Position numbers and translations under genes: made by a program. The notes beneath the pieces are model-generated. The model saw only the letters and a program-made list of their open reading frames with translations, was not told where the DNA came from and ran no database searches. Positions 8,668 to 17,442 of a stretch of DNA of 64,000 nt are shown here, piece after piece (within the stretch, counting starts at the first letter, position 1; each line of letters begins with the position of its first letter). Source of the DNA: Rikenellaceae bacterium (GTDB taxonomy: Bacteria > Bacteroidota > Bacteroidia > Bacteroidales > Rikenellaceae). The stretch is taken from contig CABJAJ010000005.1 of NCBI GenBank assembly GCA_902363575.1, forward strand, positions 124,001 to 188,000, written 5' to 3'.

Positions 8668-10218
8668 ATGGTCAGAATACTCTGGGTCGATGACGAGGTG
8701 GAGCTGCTCAAGCCCCACGTGCTTTTCCTCCGCTCGAAAGGGTACGAGGTGGACACCTGCAACAACGGATACGACGCCATCGATATGGCGGCCGAGGGGG
8801 CTTACGACCTGATTATCCTCGACGAGATGATGCCCGGGATGACGGGTCTGGAGACCCTGCCCCGCATCAAGGAGGCGCGTCCGACCACCCCCGTCATCAT
8901 GGTCACCAAGAGCGAGGAGGAGAACATCATGGACAAGGCCGTCGGATCGAAGATCGCCGACTACCTCATCAAACCCGTGAACCCCAACCAGGTGCTCCTG
9001 TCGATCAAGAAAAACGTCCACCAGCAGCAGTTGGTCACCGAGCAGACCTCGGCCGACTACCGTTCGGAATTCGGCCGCATCACCGCCTCGCTCGCCTCGG
9101 CCTCGACCTTCGCCGACTGGTGCAACATCTACCGCCGCATCATCGGCTGGGAGATCGAGCTGCAGGAATCGACCGACCAGGGCATCAAAGAGGTGCTCTC
9201 CTACCAGAAAAGCGAAGCCAACCAGGAGTTCTGCAAATTCGTGCGCCGCAGCTATTACGACTGGATCAACCGCCGCGACGACGATGCGCCGGTGATGTCG
9301 CACATGCTCATGCGCTCGAAGATCTTTCCCGTGGCGGACGAAAATCCCAAAACCACACTGCTGCTGATCGACAACTTCCGCTACGACCAGTGGCGTTCGA
9401 TCTCCCCGCTGCTGAGGGGCTACTACGACGTGGCCGTGGACGACTTCTACTGCGCGATCCTCCCCACGGCGACCCAGTACGCCCGCAATGCCGTCTTCGC
9501 CGGACTGATGCCCCTGTCGATCGACAAGCTGATGCCCGACCGCTGGCTCAACGACAACGAGGAGGGGGGTAAAAACCGCTACGAGGAGGAGTTCCTGCGC
9601 CGCCTGATGCAGTCGAGCGGCAAGAACTACAAATACACTTTCGACAAGCTCGTGCGCCCCGAGGCGGGACGCCGGCTGCTCGACAACATCCAGCGCATCT
9701 ACGACGCCGACTTCTCGGTGATCGTCTATAACTTCCTGGACATCCTCTCCCACGCCCGCACCGAAACCGACGTCATCCGCGAGCTGACCGAGGACGAGGC
9801 GGCCTTCCGCTCGCTGACCCGCTCGTGGTTCGAGCACTCCGACCTGCTGACGCTGCTGCGGCTCCTTTCGGAGCGGGGGCACACGGTGGTCGTCACCTCC
9901 GACCACGGAACCATCCGCGTGGACAACCCCGTCAAGGTCACGGGCGACCGCGAGACCTCCGCCAACCTGCGCTATAAGACGGGGCGCAACCTGTCGTACA
10001 ATGCACGCGAAGTCTATGAGGTATTGCGCCCCGAGGACATCCAGCTTCCCTCGAGCAACCTCACCTCGAGCTACATCTTCGCCTACAACCGTGACTTTCT
10101 GGTTTACAACAACGACGCCAACCGCCATATCCGCTACTACCGCAACACGTTCCAGCACGGAGGCATCTCGATGGAGGAGATGATCGTGCCTTACATCGTG
10201 CTCAAACCCAAGCAATAA
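8668..10218 (+). CDS. porX: PorX, type IX secretion response regulator with PglZ phosphatase domain
   Basis: PorX is the response regulator of the PorX/PorY pair that controls type IX secretion genes in Bacteroidetes. The protein has 516 residues. An N-terminal CheY-like receiver carries the acidic pair D8/D9, the phospho-acceptor D52 (LIILDEMMPG) and K-containing VTKSEEE. A helical linker (about 125-210) leads to a PglZ alkaline-phosphatase-fold domain with TLLLIDNFRYDQW, PTATQYARNAVF and VVTSDHGTIRV, which carry metal-ligand-type Asp, Thr and His. There is no DNA-binding domain, as expected for PorX. It has its own promoter, and tsaE follows 10 bp later. Its presence implies that this organism secretes proteins by the type IX route. 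Confidence 0.95.
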   Translation: MVRILWVDDEVELLKPHVLFLRSKGYEVDTCNNGYDAIDMAAEGAYDLIILDEMMPGMTGLETLPRIKEARPTTPVIMVTKSEEENIMDKAVGSKIADYLIKPVNPNQVLLSIKKNVHQQQLVTEQTSADYRSEFGRITASLASASTFADWCNIYRRIIGWEIELQESTDQGIKEVLSYQKSEANQEFCKFVRRSYYDWINRRDDDAPVMSHMLMRSKIFPVADENPKTTLLLIDNFRYDQWRSISPLLRGYYDVAVDDFYCAILPTATQYARNAVFAGLMPLSIDKLMPDRWLNDNEEGGKNRYEEEFLRRLMQSSGKNYKYTFDKLVRPEAGRRLLDNIQRIYDADFSVIVYNFLDILSHARTETDVIRELTEDEAAFRSLTRSWFEHSDLLTLLRLLSERGHTVVVTSDHGTIRVDNPVKVTGDRETSANLRYKTGRNLSYNAREVYEVLRPEDIQLPSSNLTSSYIFAYNRDFLVYNNDANRHIRYYRNTFQHGGISMEEMIVPYIVLKPKQ

Positions 10219-10228
10219 TCACCGTCCG

Positions 10229-10645
10229 ATGAAAACCATGCAAATCGGCTCGCTCGCGGAGCTGCCCGACGCGGCCGAAGAGATCATCCGCTCGCTCGGC
10301 GGGCGCACCATCGTCGCGTTCCGGGGCGAAATGGGCGCCGGCAAAACCACGCTGATCCGCGAAATCGCGGCCCGGCTCGGCTCCGACGACGTGGTCACCA
10401 GCCCCACCTTCGCCATCATCAACCAGTATGCGGCGGCGGAGGGCCGCACCCTCTACCATTTCGACTTCTATCGCATCGACCGTCTGGAGGAGGCCTACGA
10501 CTTCGGCTACGAGGAGTATTTCGACTCGGGCGATCTCTGCCTGGTGGAGTGGCCCGAGAAGATCGAGCCGCTGCTCCCCGAAAACACCATGAACGTGCGC
10601 ATCACCGCCCTCTCCGAGCAGGAGCGGCGCATCGAGATCGACTGA
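10229..10645 (+). CDS. tsaE: tRNA threonylcarbamoyladenosine ATPase TsaE
   Basis: TsaE is the ATPase partner of TsaB/TsaD in making t6A37 on ANN-decoding tRNAs. 138 residues, with Walker A GEMGAGKT at 33-40. A switch-like TSPTFAIINQY segment follows, then YHFDFYRID and the LVEWPEKI motif, all diagnostic. The first ATG (10229) is used; a second at codon 4 is possible. It is placed 10 bp behind porX and is probably co-transcribed with it, a gene order also seen in other Bacteroidetes. Confidence 0.95.
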   Translation: MKTMQIGSLAELPDAAEEIIRSLGGRTIVAFRGEMGAGKTTLIREIAARLGSDDVVTSPTFAIINQYAAAEGRTLYHFDFYRIDRLEEAYDFGYEEYFDSGDLCLVEWPEKIEPLLPENTMNVRITALSEQERRIEID

Positions 10646-10764
10646 GCGGACGCCGGGAATGTCCCGCCCGAGGGGAGGGGCGCCGGCAGAGGCTCCGCAA
10701 TCCGCCGGAGCGGTCCGCGCCGCACAGTGAGCAACCTGACTGACCGTACAATCCAAGACACACC

Positions 10765-11208
10765 ATGCAAGAATACACTTCCAAGCAACACCGCATCCAG
10801 CGGCCCGCCGAGCAGATTTTCGCTGCCGTGAGCCGCTTCGACAACCTCACCCCGGCCGTAGCCGACCGCGTAGAGGAGTGGCAGGCCACAGAGGACACCT
10901 GTTCGTTCAAAGCCAAAGGTTTCACCGTGAAACTCCGCATCGCGGAAAAGGAGGCCCCCAGGTATGTGAAAATCGAGAGCGACGAAGGGGGGCTGCCTGT
11001 CGATTTCTCGTTCTGGATCCAGCTTCAGCCCGTGGCGGCCTACGACACCCGCATGCGTCTGGTGCTCCGCGCCGACCTGAACATGATGATGCGCATGATG
11101 ATCGGCGGCAAATTGCAGGGGGCTATCGACCAGATCGCCGAAGCGCTCGCCAACGCCTTCAACGGGATCGTGCCGCCGGGCTTCGACCCCTCGGCCGTGC
11201 AGTCCTGA
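10765..11208 (+). CDS. SRPBCC-fold (polyketide cyclase-like) protein
   Basis: A 147-residue cytoplasmic protein with no signal peptide. The pattern fits the START/Bet v1 (SRPBCC) helix-grip fold: an N-terminal strand and helix (HRIQRPAEQIFAAVSRFDNL), a run of beta strands (SFKAKGFTVKLRI, VDFSFWIQLQP), and a long C-terminal helix (GAIDQIAEALANAFNG). These folds bind hydrophobic ligands; the ligand here is unknown. Similar short proteins are widespread in Bacteroidales. It lies 119 bp after tsaE and could be expressed alone. Confidence 0.65.
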   Translation: MQEYTSKQHRIQRPAEQIFAAVSRFDNLTPAVADRVEEWQATEDTCSFKAKGFTVKLRIAEKEAPRYVKIESDEGGLPVDFSFWIQLQPVAAYDTRMRLVLRADLNMMMRMMIGGKLQGAIDQIAEALANAFNGIVPPGFDPSAVQS

Positions 11209-11303
11209 ACGCCGGTCGCGTACGGCCCGTGAGCTGCGACCTTACCCGCCGGCCGCACGAAAAAGGACGGACAAGCCCTTATCGGAGCGTGTTTCCACCG
11301 GAA

Positions 11304-11909
11304 TCACCCCTTTCGCCCGACGCACGCCATCACGCAGCGGATGGTCGGGAAGGTGGCCCGAAGGTGTCCGTCCAGCTCCGAGGGCGGACACCAGACGACC
11401 CGTTCGATCCCCTCCTCCCGCTGGGGAGACAGGGCGCAGGATCCGTCGAAGCGCATCTCGAACCAGCGTGTGCGCTTGAGCTCCCACCGTCCCCGCATCG
11501 GATAGGCATGGAAGGTTTCGCACAGAGGCCGCACGATCCGCACGCCCCGTACGCCGGTCTCCTCGCCGACCTCCCTGACGGCACACTCCTCGATGGTCTC
11601 GCCGGGCTCCCAATGTCCTTTGGGCAGGTCCCAGCGGCCGTTGCGGAAGATCATCAGCCATGCGCCGCAGGCATCCCCGACCACTCCGCCGGCCGCCTCC
11701 ACCCGGATGAAATCCGTGGCGAACGCCTCGAACGCCGCCGCCGGGTCGGACGAAAGAACGGCGAGCGAATTGTGATTTTCGAGAATTTTGAGTACCTTCG
11801 CTCTGCCGATCTTCTCTCCCGGCTCCGCCCGGAGGGTGAAATCGGCCCCCGAGGGGCGGCTGTCCGTGAAAAGGAGCTCCTTATCGGCGAAATAGACGGC
11901 AAAAGGCAT
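11304..11909 (-). CDS. NUDIX hydrolase
   Basis: Hydrolyses nucleoside diphosphate-X compounds; the substrate cannot be read from sequence. About 201 residues. An N-terminal region unlike the MutT core (residues 1-65) precedes the NUDIX domain, whose box reads GHWEPGETIEECAVREVGEE, a full match to GX5EX7REUXEEXGU. An in-frame TTG at 11933 would extend it by 8 residues. That TTG, however, lies inside the promoter -7 element, so the ATG at 11909 is the start. Transcription probably comes from the 75-bp promoter-bearing repeat immediately upstream, with a leader of about 20 nt. It is convergent with the SRPBCC gene. Confidence 0.88.
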   Translation of the reverse strand: MPFAVYFADKELLFTDSRPSGADFTLRAEPGEKIGRAKVLKILENHNSLAVLSSDPAAAFEAFATDFIRVEAAGGVVGDACGAWLMIFRNGRWDLPKGHWEPGETIEECAVREVGEETGVRGVRIVRPLCETFHAYPMRGRWELKRTRWFEMRFDGSCALSPQREEGIERVVWCPPSELDGHLRATFPTIRCVMACVGRKG

Positions 11910-11930
11910 GGTGCGGGAGTTTTGTTCCGG

Positions 11931-12005
11931 CAAAGATAGTACAAACCGAGGGCAAAAGCAACCGCGCTTGCGAGGTTGTTTTGCCGAGGTGCAGTCTGTC
12001 TTCTG
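11931..12005 (-). repeat. 75-bp promoter-bearing repeat, gene-proximal copy
   Basis: First of two exact-length tandem 75-bp units upstream of the NUDIX gene. Read on the minus strand, it holds an imperfect hairpin (GGCAAAACAACC paired with GGTTGCTTTTGCC) and ends with TTG-N20-TATCTTTG (11961 to 11931). That is a full Bacteroidetes promoter directed at the NUDIX gene. The same family occurs at 42611-42831 before nadC. Confidence 0.85.
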
Positions 12006-12080
12006 TAAAGATAGTACAAACCGAGCGCAAAAGCAACCGCCCTTGCGGGGTTGTTTTGCCGAGGTGCAGTCTGTCTTCTG
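12006..12080 (-). repeat. 75-bp promoter-bearing repeat, distal copy
   Basis: Second tandem copy, differing from the proximal one at a few positions, mostly in the hairpin loop and stem. Its last base makes the -7 element TATCTTTA instead of TATCTTTG, so its promoter is probably weak or inactive. The stretch 12081-12232, between the repeat and the peptidase gene, holds nothing I recognise. Confidence 0.85.
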
Positions 12081-12232
12081 TGCGGTGCGCTGCCGTCGGG
12101 AGACCCGGCAGTACTTGCGACAACTATGCCCATTAGGGCAGACCGCCCCGCATCCGGACGGAAGCGAAACGAGGAGATGCCGCCCGCCGTCCCGAAACGA
12201 GAACCGATAAAACTACTTAACAATACCCAACG

Positions 12233-14404
12233 ATGAAAAAATTCGCGCTACTGATGGCTATTACGGCAGCGGGGCTGAGCGGCTGTGCCGAACGTCCCCA
12301 ACCCCTTCAGATCGACAACAGCCTCACTTCGGAGGAGATCGCCCGCGGGACTCTGACCCCGGAGGTGCTGTGGAAAATGGGCCGCGTGGGGCTGGGCTCG
12401 CTCTCGCCCGACGGCGAACGGCTGCTCTATACGGTCACCCGCTACAACATGGATGAAAACCGGGGCGTCACGGCGATCTACGTGCAGCAGATGGCCACGG
12501 GCGAAAGCAGGCAACTGACCGACCTGGGCTCCGACAACAGCTCGCCCGCGTGGAGCGCCGACGGCAGCCGGATCTACTTCCTGTCGGACCGCAGCGGCTC
12601 GTCGCAGATCTGGCGGATGAACCCCGACGGCGAGGGGGCGAAACAGCTCTCCTTCATCGACGGCGACGTGGAGGGCTTCGGCGTGAGTCCTGCGGGCGAT
12701 AAGCTCTTCTACGTCAAGACCGTGCAGGTCTGCGACCGCAAATCCGCGGACGTGTACAAGGATATGCCCAAGTCGAAGGCCCGCATCTACGACGACCTGA
12801 TGTGCCGCCACTGGAACTGCTGGGACGAAGGCGCCTACCGTCATATCTTCGTGGCCGACCTCACGGGCGACCGTGCGGACGAGGGGGTGGACATCCTCGG
12901 CCCCGACGCCGCATGGGATGCGCCGCTGGCCCCCTACTTCGACATGGGCGAAATCGCGTGGAACCATGCGGGCACGCAGCTCGCCTACACCTGCAAGCCC
13001 CTCACCGGCACGCAGTACGCCCAATCGACCGACTCCGACATATTCGTTTACGACCTTGCGAGCGGCCGCACGACCAACATCTGCAAGCCCCTCGACGGCA
13101 AAGTCCGCTACAACGCGATGGTCGAACGCGCCGCCGCGATGCCGGGATACGACAAATACCCCGTCTTTTCGCCCGACGACAAGAAGATCGCCTTCCGCTC
13201 GCAGCGCCGCGCGGGGAACGAATCGGACAAAGAGCGCCTGATGGTCTGGAACTCCGAGACGGGCCGCATGCAGGACCTCACGGCCGCTTTCGACTACAAC
13301 GCCACCAACGTGCTGTGGGACGGCAACGAGGCTCTCTGGTTCCTCTCGCCCATCGAAGCCACGCACCAGCTCTGCCGCGTGGCCTACCGCCCCGAGCTCG
13401 ACGGCAAAGCCTCGCACGACCTGCTTCCGCAGGTGGAGGTGCTCACCCGCGGCGACCACGACATCAACGCCGTGACCATCGAAGCGGGCCGGGCCGTAGC
13501 CGACATCTGCACGATCTCGCACCCCTCGGAACTCTTTGAAATCGGGCTGCAGGACGGTGCGATCCGGCAGATCACGGCCATCAACAAACCCATTCTCGAC
13601 CACATCCGCATGGGCGAGGTGCAGAAACGCTGGGTGGAGACCACCGACGGCAAACGGATGCTCACGTGGGTGATCCTGCCTCCTGACTTCGACCCCGCGA
13701 AGAAATACCCGACCCTGCTCTATTGCGAGGGCGGCCCGCAGAGCGTGGTCTCCCAGTTCTGGAGCTACCGCTGGAACTTCCAGTTGATGGCCGCCAACGG
13801 CTATATCGTGGTGGCTCCCAACCGCCGGGGCGTCCCCTCGTTCGGACAGGAGTGGCTCGACCAGATTTCGGGCGACTACTCGGGCCAGAACATCCGCGAC
13901 TACCTTGCGGCCATCGACGACGTGGCCCGCGAACCCTGGGCCGACGAGCAGCACATGGGCTGCGTGGGGGCCTCCTATGGCGGCTATTCGGTCTATTTCC
14001 TGGCCGGACACCACGAAGGGCGCTTCAAGGCGTTTATCTCCCACTGCGGCATCTTCGACTTCGAGTCGATGTACGGAGAGACCGAGGAGCTGTTCTTCAT
14101 CAACAACGATTACGGAGGTCCCTACTGGGATAAGTCCAACCCCACGGCCGTGCGCTCCTACGCCAATTCACCCCACAAGTTCGTGGACAAGTGGGATACG
14201 CCCATTCTGATCGTCACGGGCGAATACGACTTCCGTATTCCTTATACCCAGTCGCTCGAAGCCTTCACCGCAGCCCGCGTGCGGGGTATTCCCGCCCGGC
14301 TGGTGGAGTTCGAGAACGAAGCGCACCAGGTCTTCAAGCCCCAGAATTCGCTCGTCTGGAACCGCGAATTCTTCGGCTGGCTCGACAAATACCTCAAGCA
14401 GTAA
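12233..14404 (+). CDS. dpp5: S9 family prolyl-oligopeptidase-type lipoprotein, DPP5-like
   Basis: A 723-residue serine peptidase, probably removing dipeptides from peptide N-termini in the periplasm. The N-terminus is a lipoprotein signal (lipobox LSGC, Cys19). WD40-like propeller blades follow (SPAWSADGSRIYFLSDRSG, YPVFSPDDKKIAFRSQRR; about residues 60-420). The C-terminal alpha/beta-hydrolase domain has nucleophile S581 in GASYGGY, D666 in GEYDFRIP and H698 in ENEAHQVF. The Ser-Asp and Ser-His spacings (85 and 117) fit the S9C subfamily, to which Porphyromonas DPP5 belongs; the exact specificity is inferred. It stands alone, followed by a strong terminator at 14477. No clear promoter motif was found before it. 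Confidence 0.85.
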   Translation: MKKFALLMAITAAGLSGCAERPQPLQIDNSLTSEEIARGTLTPEVLWKMGRVGLGSLSPDGERLLYTVTRYNMDENRGVTAIYVQQMATGESRQLTDLGSDNSSPAWSADGSRIYFLSDRSGSSQIWRMNPDGEGAKQLSFIDGDVEGFGVSPAGDKLFYVKTVQVCDRKSADVYKDMPKSKARIYDDLMCRHWNCWDEGAYRHIFVADLTGDRADEGVDILGPDAAWDAPLAPYFDMGEIAWNHAGTQLAYTCKPLTGTQYAQSTDSDIFVYDLASGRTTNICKPLDGKVRYNAMVERAAAMPGYDKYPVFSPDDKKIAFRSQRRAGNESDKERLMVWNSETGRMQDLTAAFDYNATNVLWDGNEALWFLSPIEATHQLCRVAYRPELDGKASHDLLPQVEVLTRGDHDINAVTIEAGRAVADICTISHPSELFEIGLQDGAIRQITAINKPILDHIRMGEVQKRWVETTDGKRMLTWVILPPDFDPAKKYPTLLYCEGGPQSVVSQFWSYRWNFQLMAANGYIVVAPNRRGVPSFGQEWLDQISGDYSGQNIRDYLAAIDDVAREPWADEQHMGCVGASYGGYSVYFLAGHHEGRFKAFISHCGIFDFESMYGETEELFFINNDYGGPYWDKSNPTAVRSYANSPHKFVDKWDTPILIVTGEYDFRIPYTQSLEAFTAARVRGIPARLVEFENEAHQVFKPQNSLVWNREFFGWLDKYLKQ

Positions 14405-14476
14405 CGGGCGCAGCAGGTTCCGGAACAAGGGCACCTGCGGCCCGGCGGCTCTCCGCCCCGTGCGGCGGCCATGCAC

Positions 14477-14513
14477 AAGCGAGCGACGATCCGTCGGGGA
14501 TCGTCGCTCGCTT
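14477..14513 (+). terminator. Hairpin terminator after the DPP5-like gene
   Basis: A perfect 16-bp stem (14477-14492 with 14498-14513) and a 5-nt loop, 72 bp after the stop codon. AAGCGAGCGACGATCC forms the left arm. The following bases are not a U run, but the stem is very stable. Confidence 0.8.
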
Positions 14514-14827
14514 ATCCATAGGAAACCGCCCCGGACTGCCGCCTGAATAAGCGGGCCGGAAAAGCCCGGAGAGCACGGTAACCGCATCCGGCAGCCCCCA
14601 CCGGATGCGATTCCCTCATCTGCCCGGCGACATCCGAATGACACCCCTTATGGCTGATTCAAGGGTCTCCTTGCGGTATTTTTCGGGCAACCGTCCCGCC
14701 GCCGCGCGCGAACGTTACGACCACAAAAAGCGCGATTCCGAAGAAAAATTTTCTGCGCCTGCGGGCGGTTTCGTTGAAACATTTTCCCGGTTCGTTGAAT
14801 TTATTTTATAATAGGTGTCCCGCTGCC

Positions 14828-14835
14828 TATTTTTG
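14828..14835 (+). promoter_or_regulatory. Putative -7 element of the surface-lipoprotein operon
   Basis: TATTTTTG matches TAnnTTTG and lies 24 nt before the ATG at 14860. The -33 region is only TTTT (14804-14807, 20-nt spacer), so the promoter may need an activator or be weak. Confidence 0.55.
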
Positions 14836-14859
14836 CGGAGCAATTAAAAACAGAACCTT

Positions 14860-16638
14860 ATGAGAATCCAGCTACCGATGTTTCTCGCTGCGCTCACGCT
14901 GCTGGCCGCAGCCTGCTCGCAGGAGGAGGGCGCGAAGCCCGGCAACGGGAAAATCCGGGTTTGCGTAGGCGCTCCCGACGGGCCGTCGCCGCAGACGGCC
15001 ATCGGCGACGACGGCATCACGGCCCGGTGGGAGCCCGGCGACCGGATCGGCCTCTGGGCCGCAACCGACGAAGGGTTCGTCCTGGCCGCCGAGCCTTTCA
15101 CGCTGTGGCACTACGGAACCGAATATCCGACGGCCGTCTTCACGGCCGAGATCGACCCGATGGCTGCGGGAAGCTATACCTACTACGCCCTCCACCCCGC
15201 CCCCGCGACGTGGCAGGGCACCGCGGCGGAGTACGAGATTCCCGCCGTGCAGGACGGCACGTTCGACGGCACGCTGGATCTGATGGTCGCCGAGCCCGTG
15301 CGGGGCGGCGAGCTGACGGCCGATAGCGGCGAGCGGATCGACCTGCACTTCCGCCACCTGACGCATGTGCTGCGAATCACGATTCCCGAGGACAAAAATC
15401 TGGCGGGACAACCCCTCACGGGGCTCGAAATCGCCTTCCCCGCCCCAGTGGTCGGGCGCGTTCGGGTCGATGCAGCCGACCCGACGCCGGAGATCGCGTT
15501 TGTCAGCGGGGGGGGGTCGGTGTTGCGGCTTGAATTCGCCGAGCCCGTCGATGCGGGCGCGACCGTCTGGGCGGTGATCGCCCCGTGCGACCTCACGGGC
15601 GGGGAGCTCGTATTCAAGGGGCTTGTCGGCAAACGCGAATCCGAGACCGTCTCGACGCCGGGCCGCCTGCTGGCGGCAGGCCACACCACCCCCATTGCGC
15701 TCACGATCCCCAAGCTGTACCACAACACACGCCTGAACTTCTCGCTGGGTGAAAACCATCTGGGCGAAGCGGTCCGCGAGTTCACGCTCACGGCTCCCGA
15801 AGGGTGCGACCTGGGCGGAGGCAGCAATGTGCGCACCTTTACCGTGAATAGCGACAATCACTACGAAATCAATTTCGAGGGCGATTTCACGGACCAACTG
15901 TCCGGACGCCCCATAACGGTCGCCTTCGACTCGGAGAACGCACTGGTCACCGACACGTTCACCATGCCGCAGCTCAACGCCGACGAAAACAACGACATCC
16001 CCGCGCTGACGGTTCCCTACCTGATGGCCCAGGACTTCGACACCATCGGCGGTAAGGACGGTTACGACATCGGCAGCGAGTGGAAAAGTACCGACCCCAA
16101 CAACACGGCCCCGTCGTCGCTCGACGGATGGGGGCTGACAGGCTGGACGGGATCGCGGGCAGGCGTGGGCCCGAGCCCCACCTCGCTCCGCATTTCGTGC
16201 AACACGATCATCGTCTTCGGCAATCCGCAATCCCGGCGTCAGGGACGGGTCGATACGGCGCCGCTGACGGGCATCAAGCCCGGCAAGAGCCCGACGGTGC
16301 GCGTATCCTACACCTACTGCGGCACCCTGTTCGAGGGGGTCGGCAGCGGCGGCAACATCCTCGTCTCGGCGGGCTACACCCGCCAGACGGGAGGCATCGA
16401 CAGCAAGAACGAAATTTCGGACATCCTCATACCGGAGGCCGCGGTCGGCAAGGACGCCACCGACAACAACGCCCACTACGATATGGCGGGCCTCCACGCG
16501 AACGACTTTAGGATCGCAGGATGCACCTCCGACGTGCGGCTGAGCTGGCGCGTGACCACCGACCGCAAGGGCGGCATAGGGGGCAACGGCTGCTACTGGC
16601 TCTACATCGACAACATCAAGGTACAGATCGTCCAATAA
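14860..16638 (+). CDS. Fimbrillin-like surface lipoprotein
   Basis: First gene of the 14.9-24.8 kb operon; 592 residues. A lipoprotein signal with Cys19 is followed by SQEE, an acidic stretch resembling the Bacteroidetes lipoprotein surface-export signal. The region 45-300 (WEPGDRIGLWAA, YTYYALHPAP, then DLHFRHLTHVLRITIP) has the features of fimbrillin/Mfa-like N-terminal domains. The C-terminal 230 residues form a separate beta-rich module (YLMAQDFDTIGG near 387, CYWLYIDNIKVQI at the end), possibly carbohydrate-binding. A run of nine G encodes three glycines at 15508-15516. The exact function is unknown; adhesion or pilus-like assembly is the usual role of such proteins. Confidence 0.7.
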   Translation: MRIQLPMFLAALTLLAAACSQEEGAKPGNGKIRVCVGAPDGPSPQTAIGDDGITARWEPGDRIGLWAATDEGFVLAAEPFTLWHYGTEYPTAVFTAEIDPMAAGSYTYYALHPAPATWQGTAAEYEIPAVQDGTFDGTLDLMVAEPVRGGELTADSGERIDLHFRHLTHVLRITIPEDKNLAGQPLTGLEIAFPAPVVGRVRVDAADPTPEIAFVSGGGSVLRLEFAEPVDAGATVWAVIAPCDLTGGELVFKGLVGKRESETVSTPGRLLAAGHTTPIALTIPKLYHNTRLNFSLGENHLGEAVREFTLTAPEGCDLGGGSNVRTFTVNSDNHYEINFEGDFTDQLSGRPITVAFDSENALVTDTFTMPQLNADENNDIPALTVPYLMAQDFDTIGGKDGYDIGSEWKSTDPNNTAPSSLDGWGLTGWTGSRAGVGPSPTSLRISCNTIIVFGNPQSRRQGRVDTAPLTGIKPGKSPTVRVSYTYCGTLFEGVGSGGNILVSAGYTRQTGGIDSKNEISDILIPEAAVGKDATDNNAHYDMAGLHANDFRIAGCTSDVRLSWRVTTDRKGGIGGNGCYWLYIDNIKVQIVQ

Positions 16639-16648
16639 CGACTCAGGC

Positions 16649-17428
16649 ATGAAAACTTACCTCATCCTTATCCTCGCCCTCGCTTCGGCGCTGCTGGCGG
16701 GATGCGACAAAGAGAGCGGAGCCGACGACGCACCCGGGCAGGTGCGTCTGAGCTGCCGCGCATCCGAGCGGATCGAGATCGCCGGGCGGCACGGGCTGCA
16801 GACGACAGCCCCCTCCGGAGAGGAGTTCTCGCTACGCATCACCGGCCCCGACTACGACCGGAGCTGGGCGAGCGTAGCCGACTTCGACCCCGAGAACGAA
16901 TGGTTCTCCCCGGGCAGCTACACCGCCTCGGTCGCCTGGGGCGACCCGCAGGCCGAAGGGACAGACAAGCCCTGCTTCGCCGGCGCGCAGGAGTTCACGA
17001 TCATCCCCCGCCGCACGGTCGATGTGGCTGTCACGGCTCTGCTCGCCAATACGAAGGTGCGCATCGTTTGCACCGAAAACTTCCTCGGTTATTTCCACGA
17101 CGCCGCCTTCCGCGTGACCACCGCCGCGGGCAACGAATTTCCGTTCCGCTTCGGCTTCGACGGCGAGAGCGACACGGCCGAGCCCGTCTATGTGCGGCCC
17201 GTCTCGTTCACGGTCTCCGGCTCGGCACTCAAACAGACCGGCGCCGAGGTGACCTTCTCGGAGCAGAGCTGCCCCGAGGCCAAGCCCCAGACCCTCTACA
17301 CCTATCGTTTCGACGTCTCGCAGGCCGGACAGACCGTCGTGAGCATCTACCTCGACGACACCCTTTCGGAGACCCGCGAGGTGGACGAGGAGCTCAACGA
17401 CAACGCCAAACCCGATTTCATCCGCTAA
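16649..17428 (+). CDS. DUF4493-type lipoprotein
   Basis: 259 residues with a lipoprotein signal (LLAGC, Cys19) and the acidic +2 to +6 stretch DKESG. The body contains the recurring pattern FSLRITGPDY, WFSPGSYTASVAWGDP, FAGAQEFTI, RTVDVAVTALLANTKVRI. I recognise this as the DUF4493 family of Bacteroidales surface lipoproteins. It starts 10 bp after the fimbrillin-like gene. The next two genes share the same layout and appear to be diverged paralogues. Role unknown. Confidence 0.72.
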   Translation: MKTYLILILALASALLAGCDKESGADDAPGQVRLSCRASERIEIAGRHGLQTTAPSGEEFSLRITGPDYDRSWASVADFDPENEWFSPGSYTASVAWGDPQAEGTDKPCFAGAQEFTIIPRRTVDVAVTALLANTKVRIVCTENFLGYFHDAAFRVTTAAGNEFPFRFGFDGESDTAEPVYVRPVSFTVSGSALKQTGAEVTFSEQSCPEAKPQTLYTYRFDVSQAGQTVVSIYLDDTLSETREVDEELNDNAKPDFIR

Positions 17429-17442
17429 AAAAACCACCCGAT

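Larger units (their letters stand above)
14405..14859. other. Intergenic gap before the surface-lipoprotein operon
   Basis: A 455-bp gap. It holds a strong terminator hairpin (14477-14513) and a likely promoter (14828-14835). The stretch 14515-14800 shows a short open frame without recognisable product, which I do not call. Confidence 0.5.

Noticed and set aside
8653..10215. A 520-codon minus-strand frame covering porX, and similar long shadows opposite the S9 peptidase, the lipoprotein genes, PiT, LtaS-like and Hdr genes
   Set aside because: All are mirror frames of well-supported genes with the same compositional signature.
11910..11933. Longer NUDIX start at TTG 11933
   Set aside because: The TTG is part of the promoter -7 element TATCTTTG, so it would not be on the transcript.
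14605..14811. A 68-codon frame before the lipoprotein operon
   Set aside because: No family, no conserved pattern and no promoter; it overlaps the likely promoter region of the operon.
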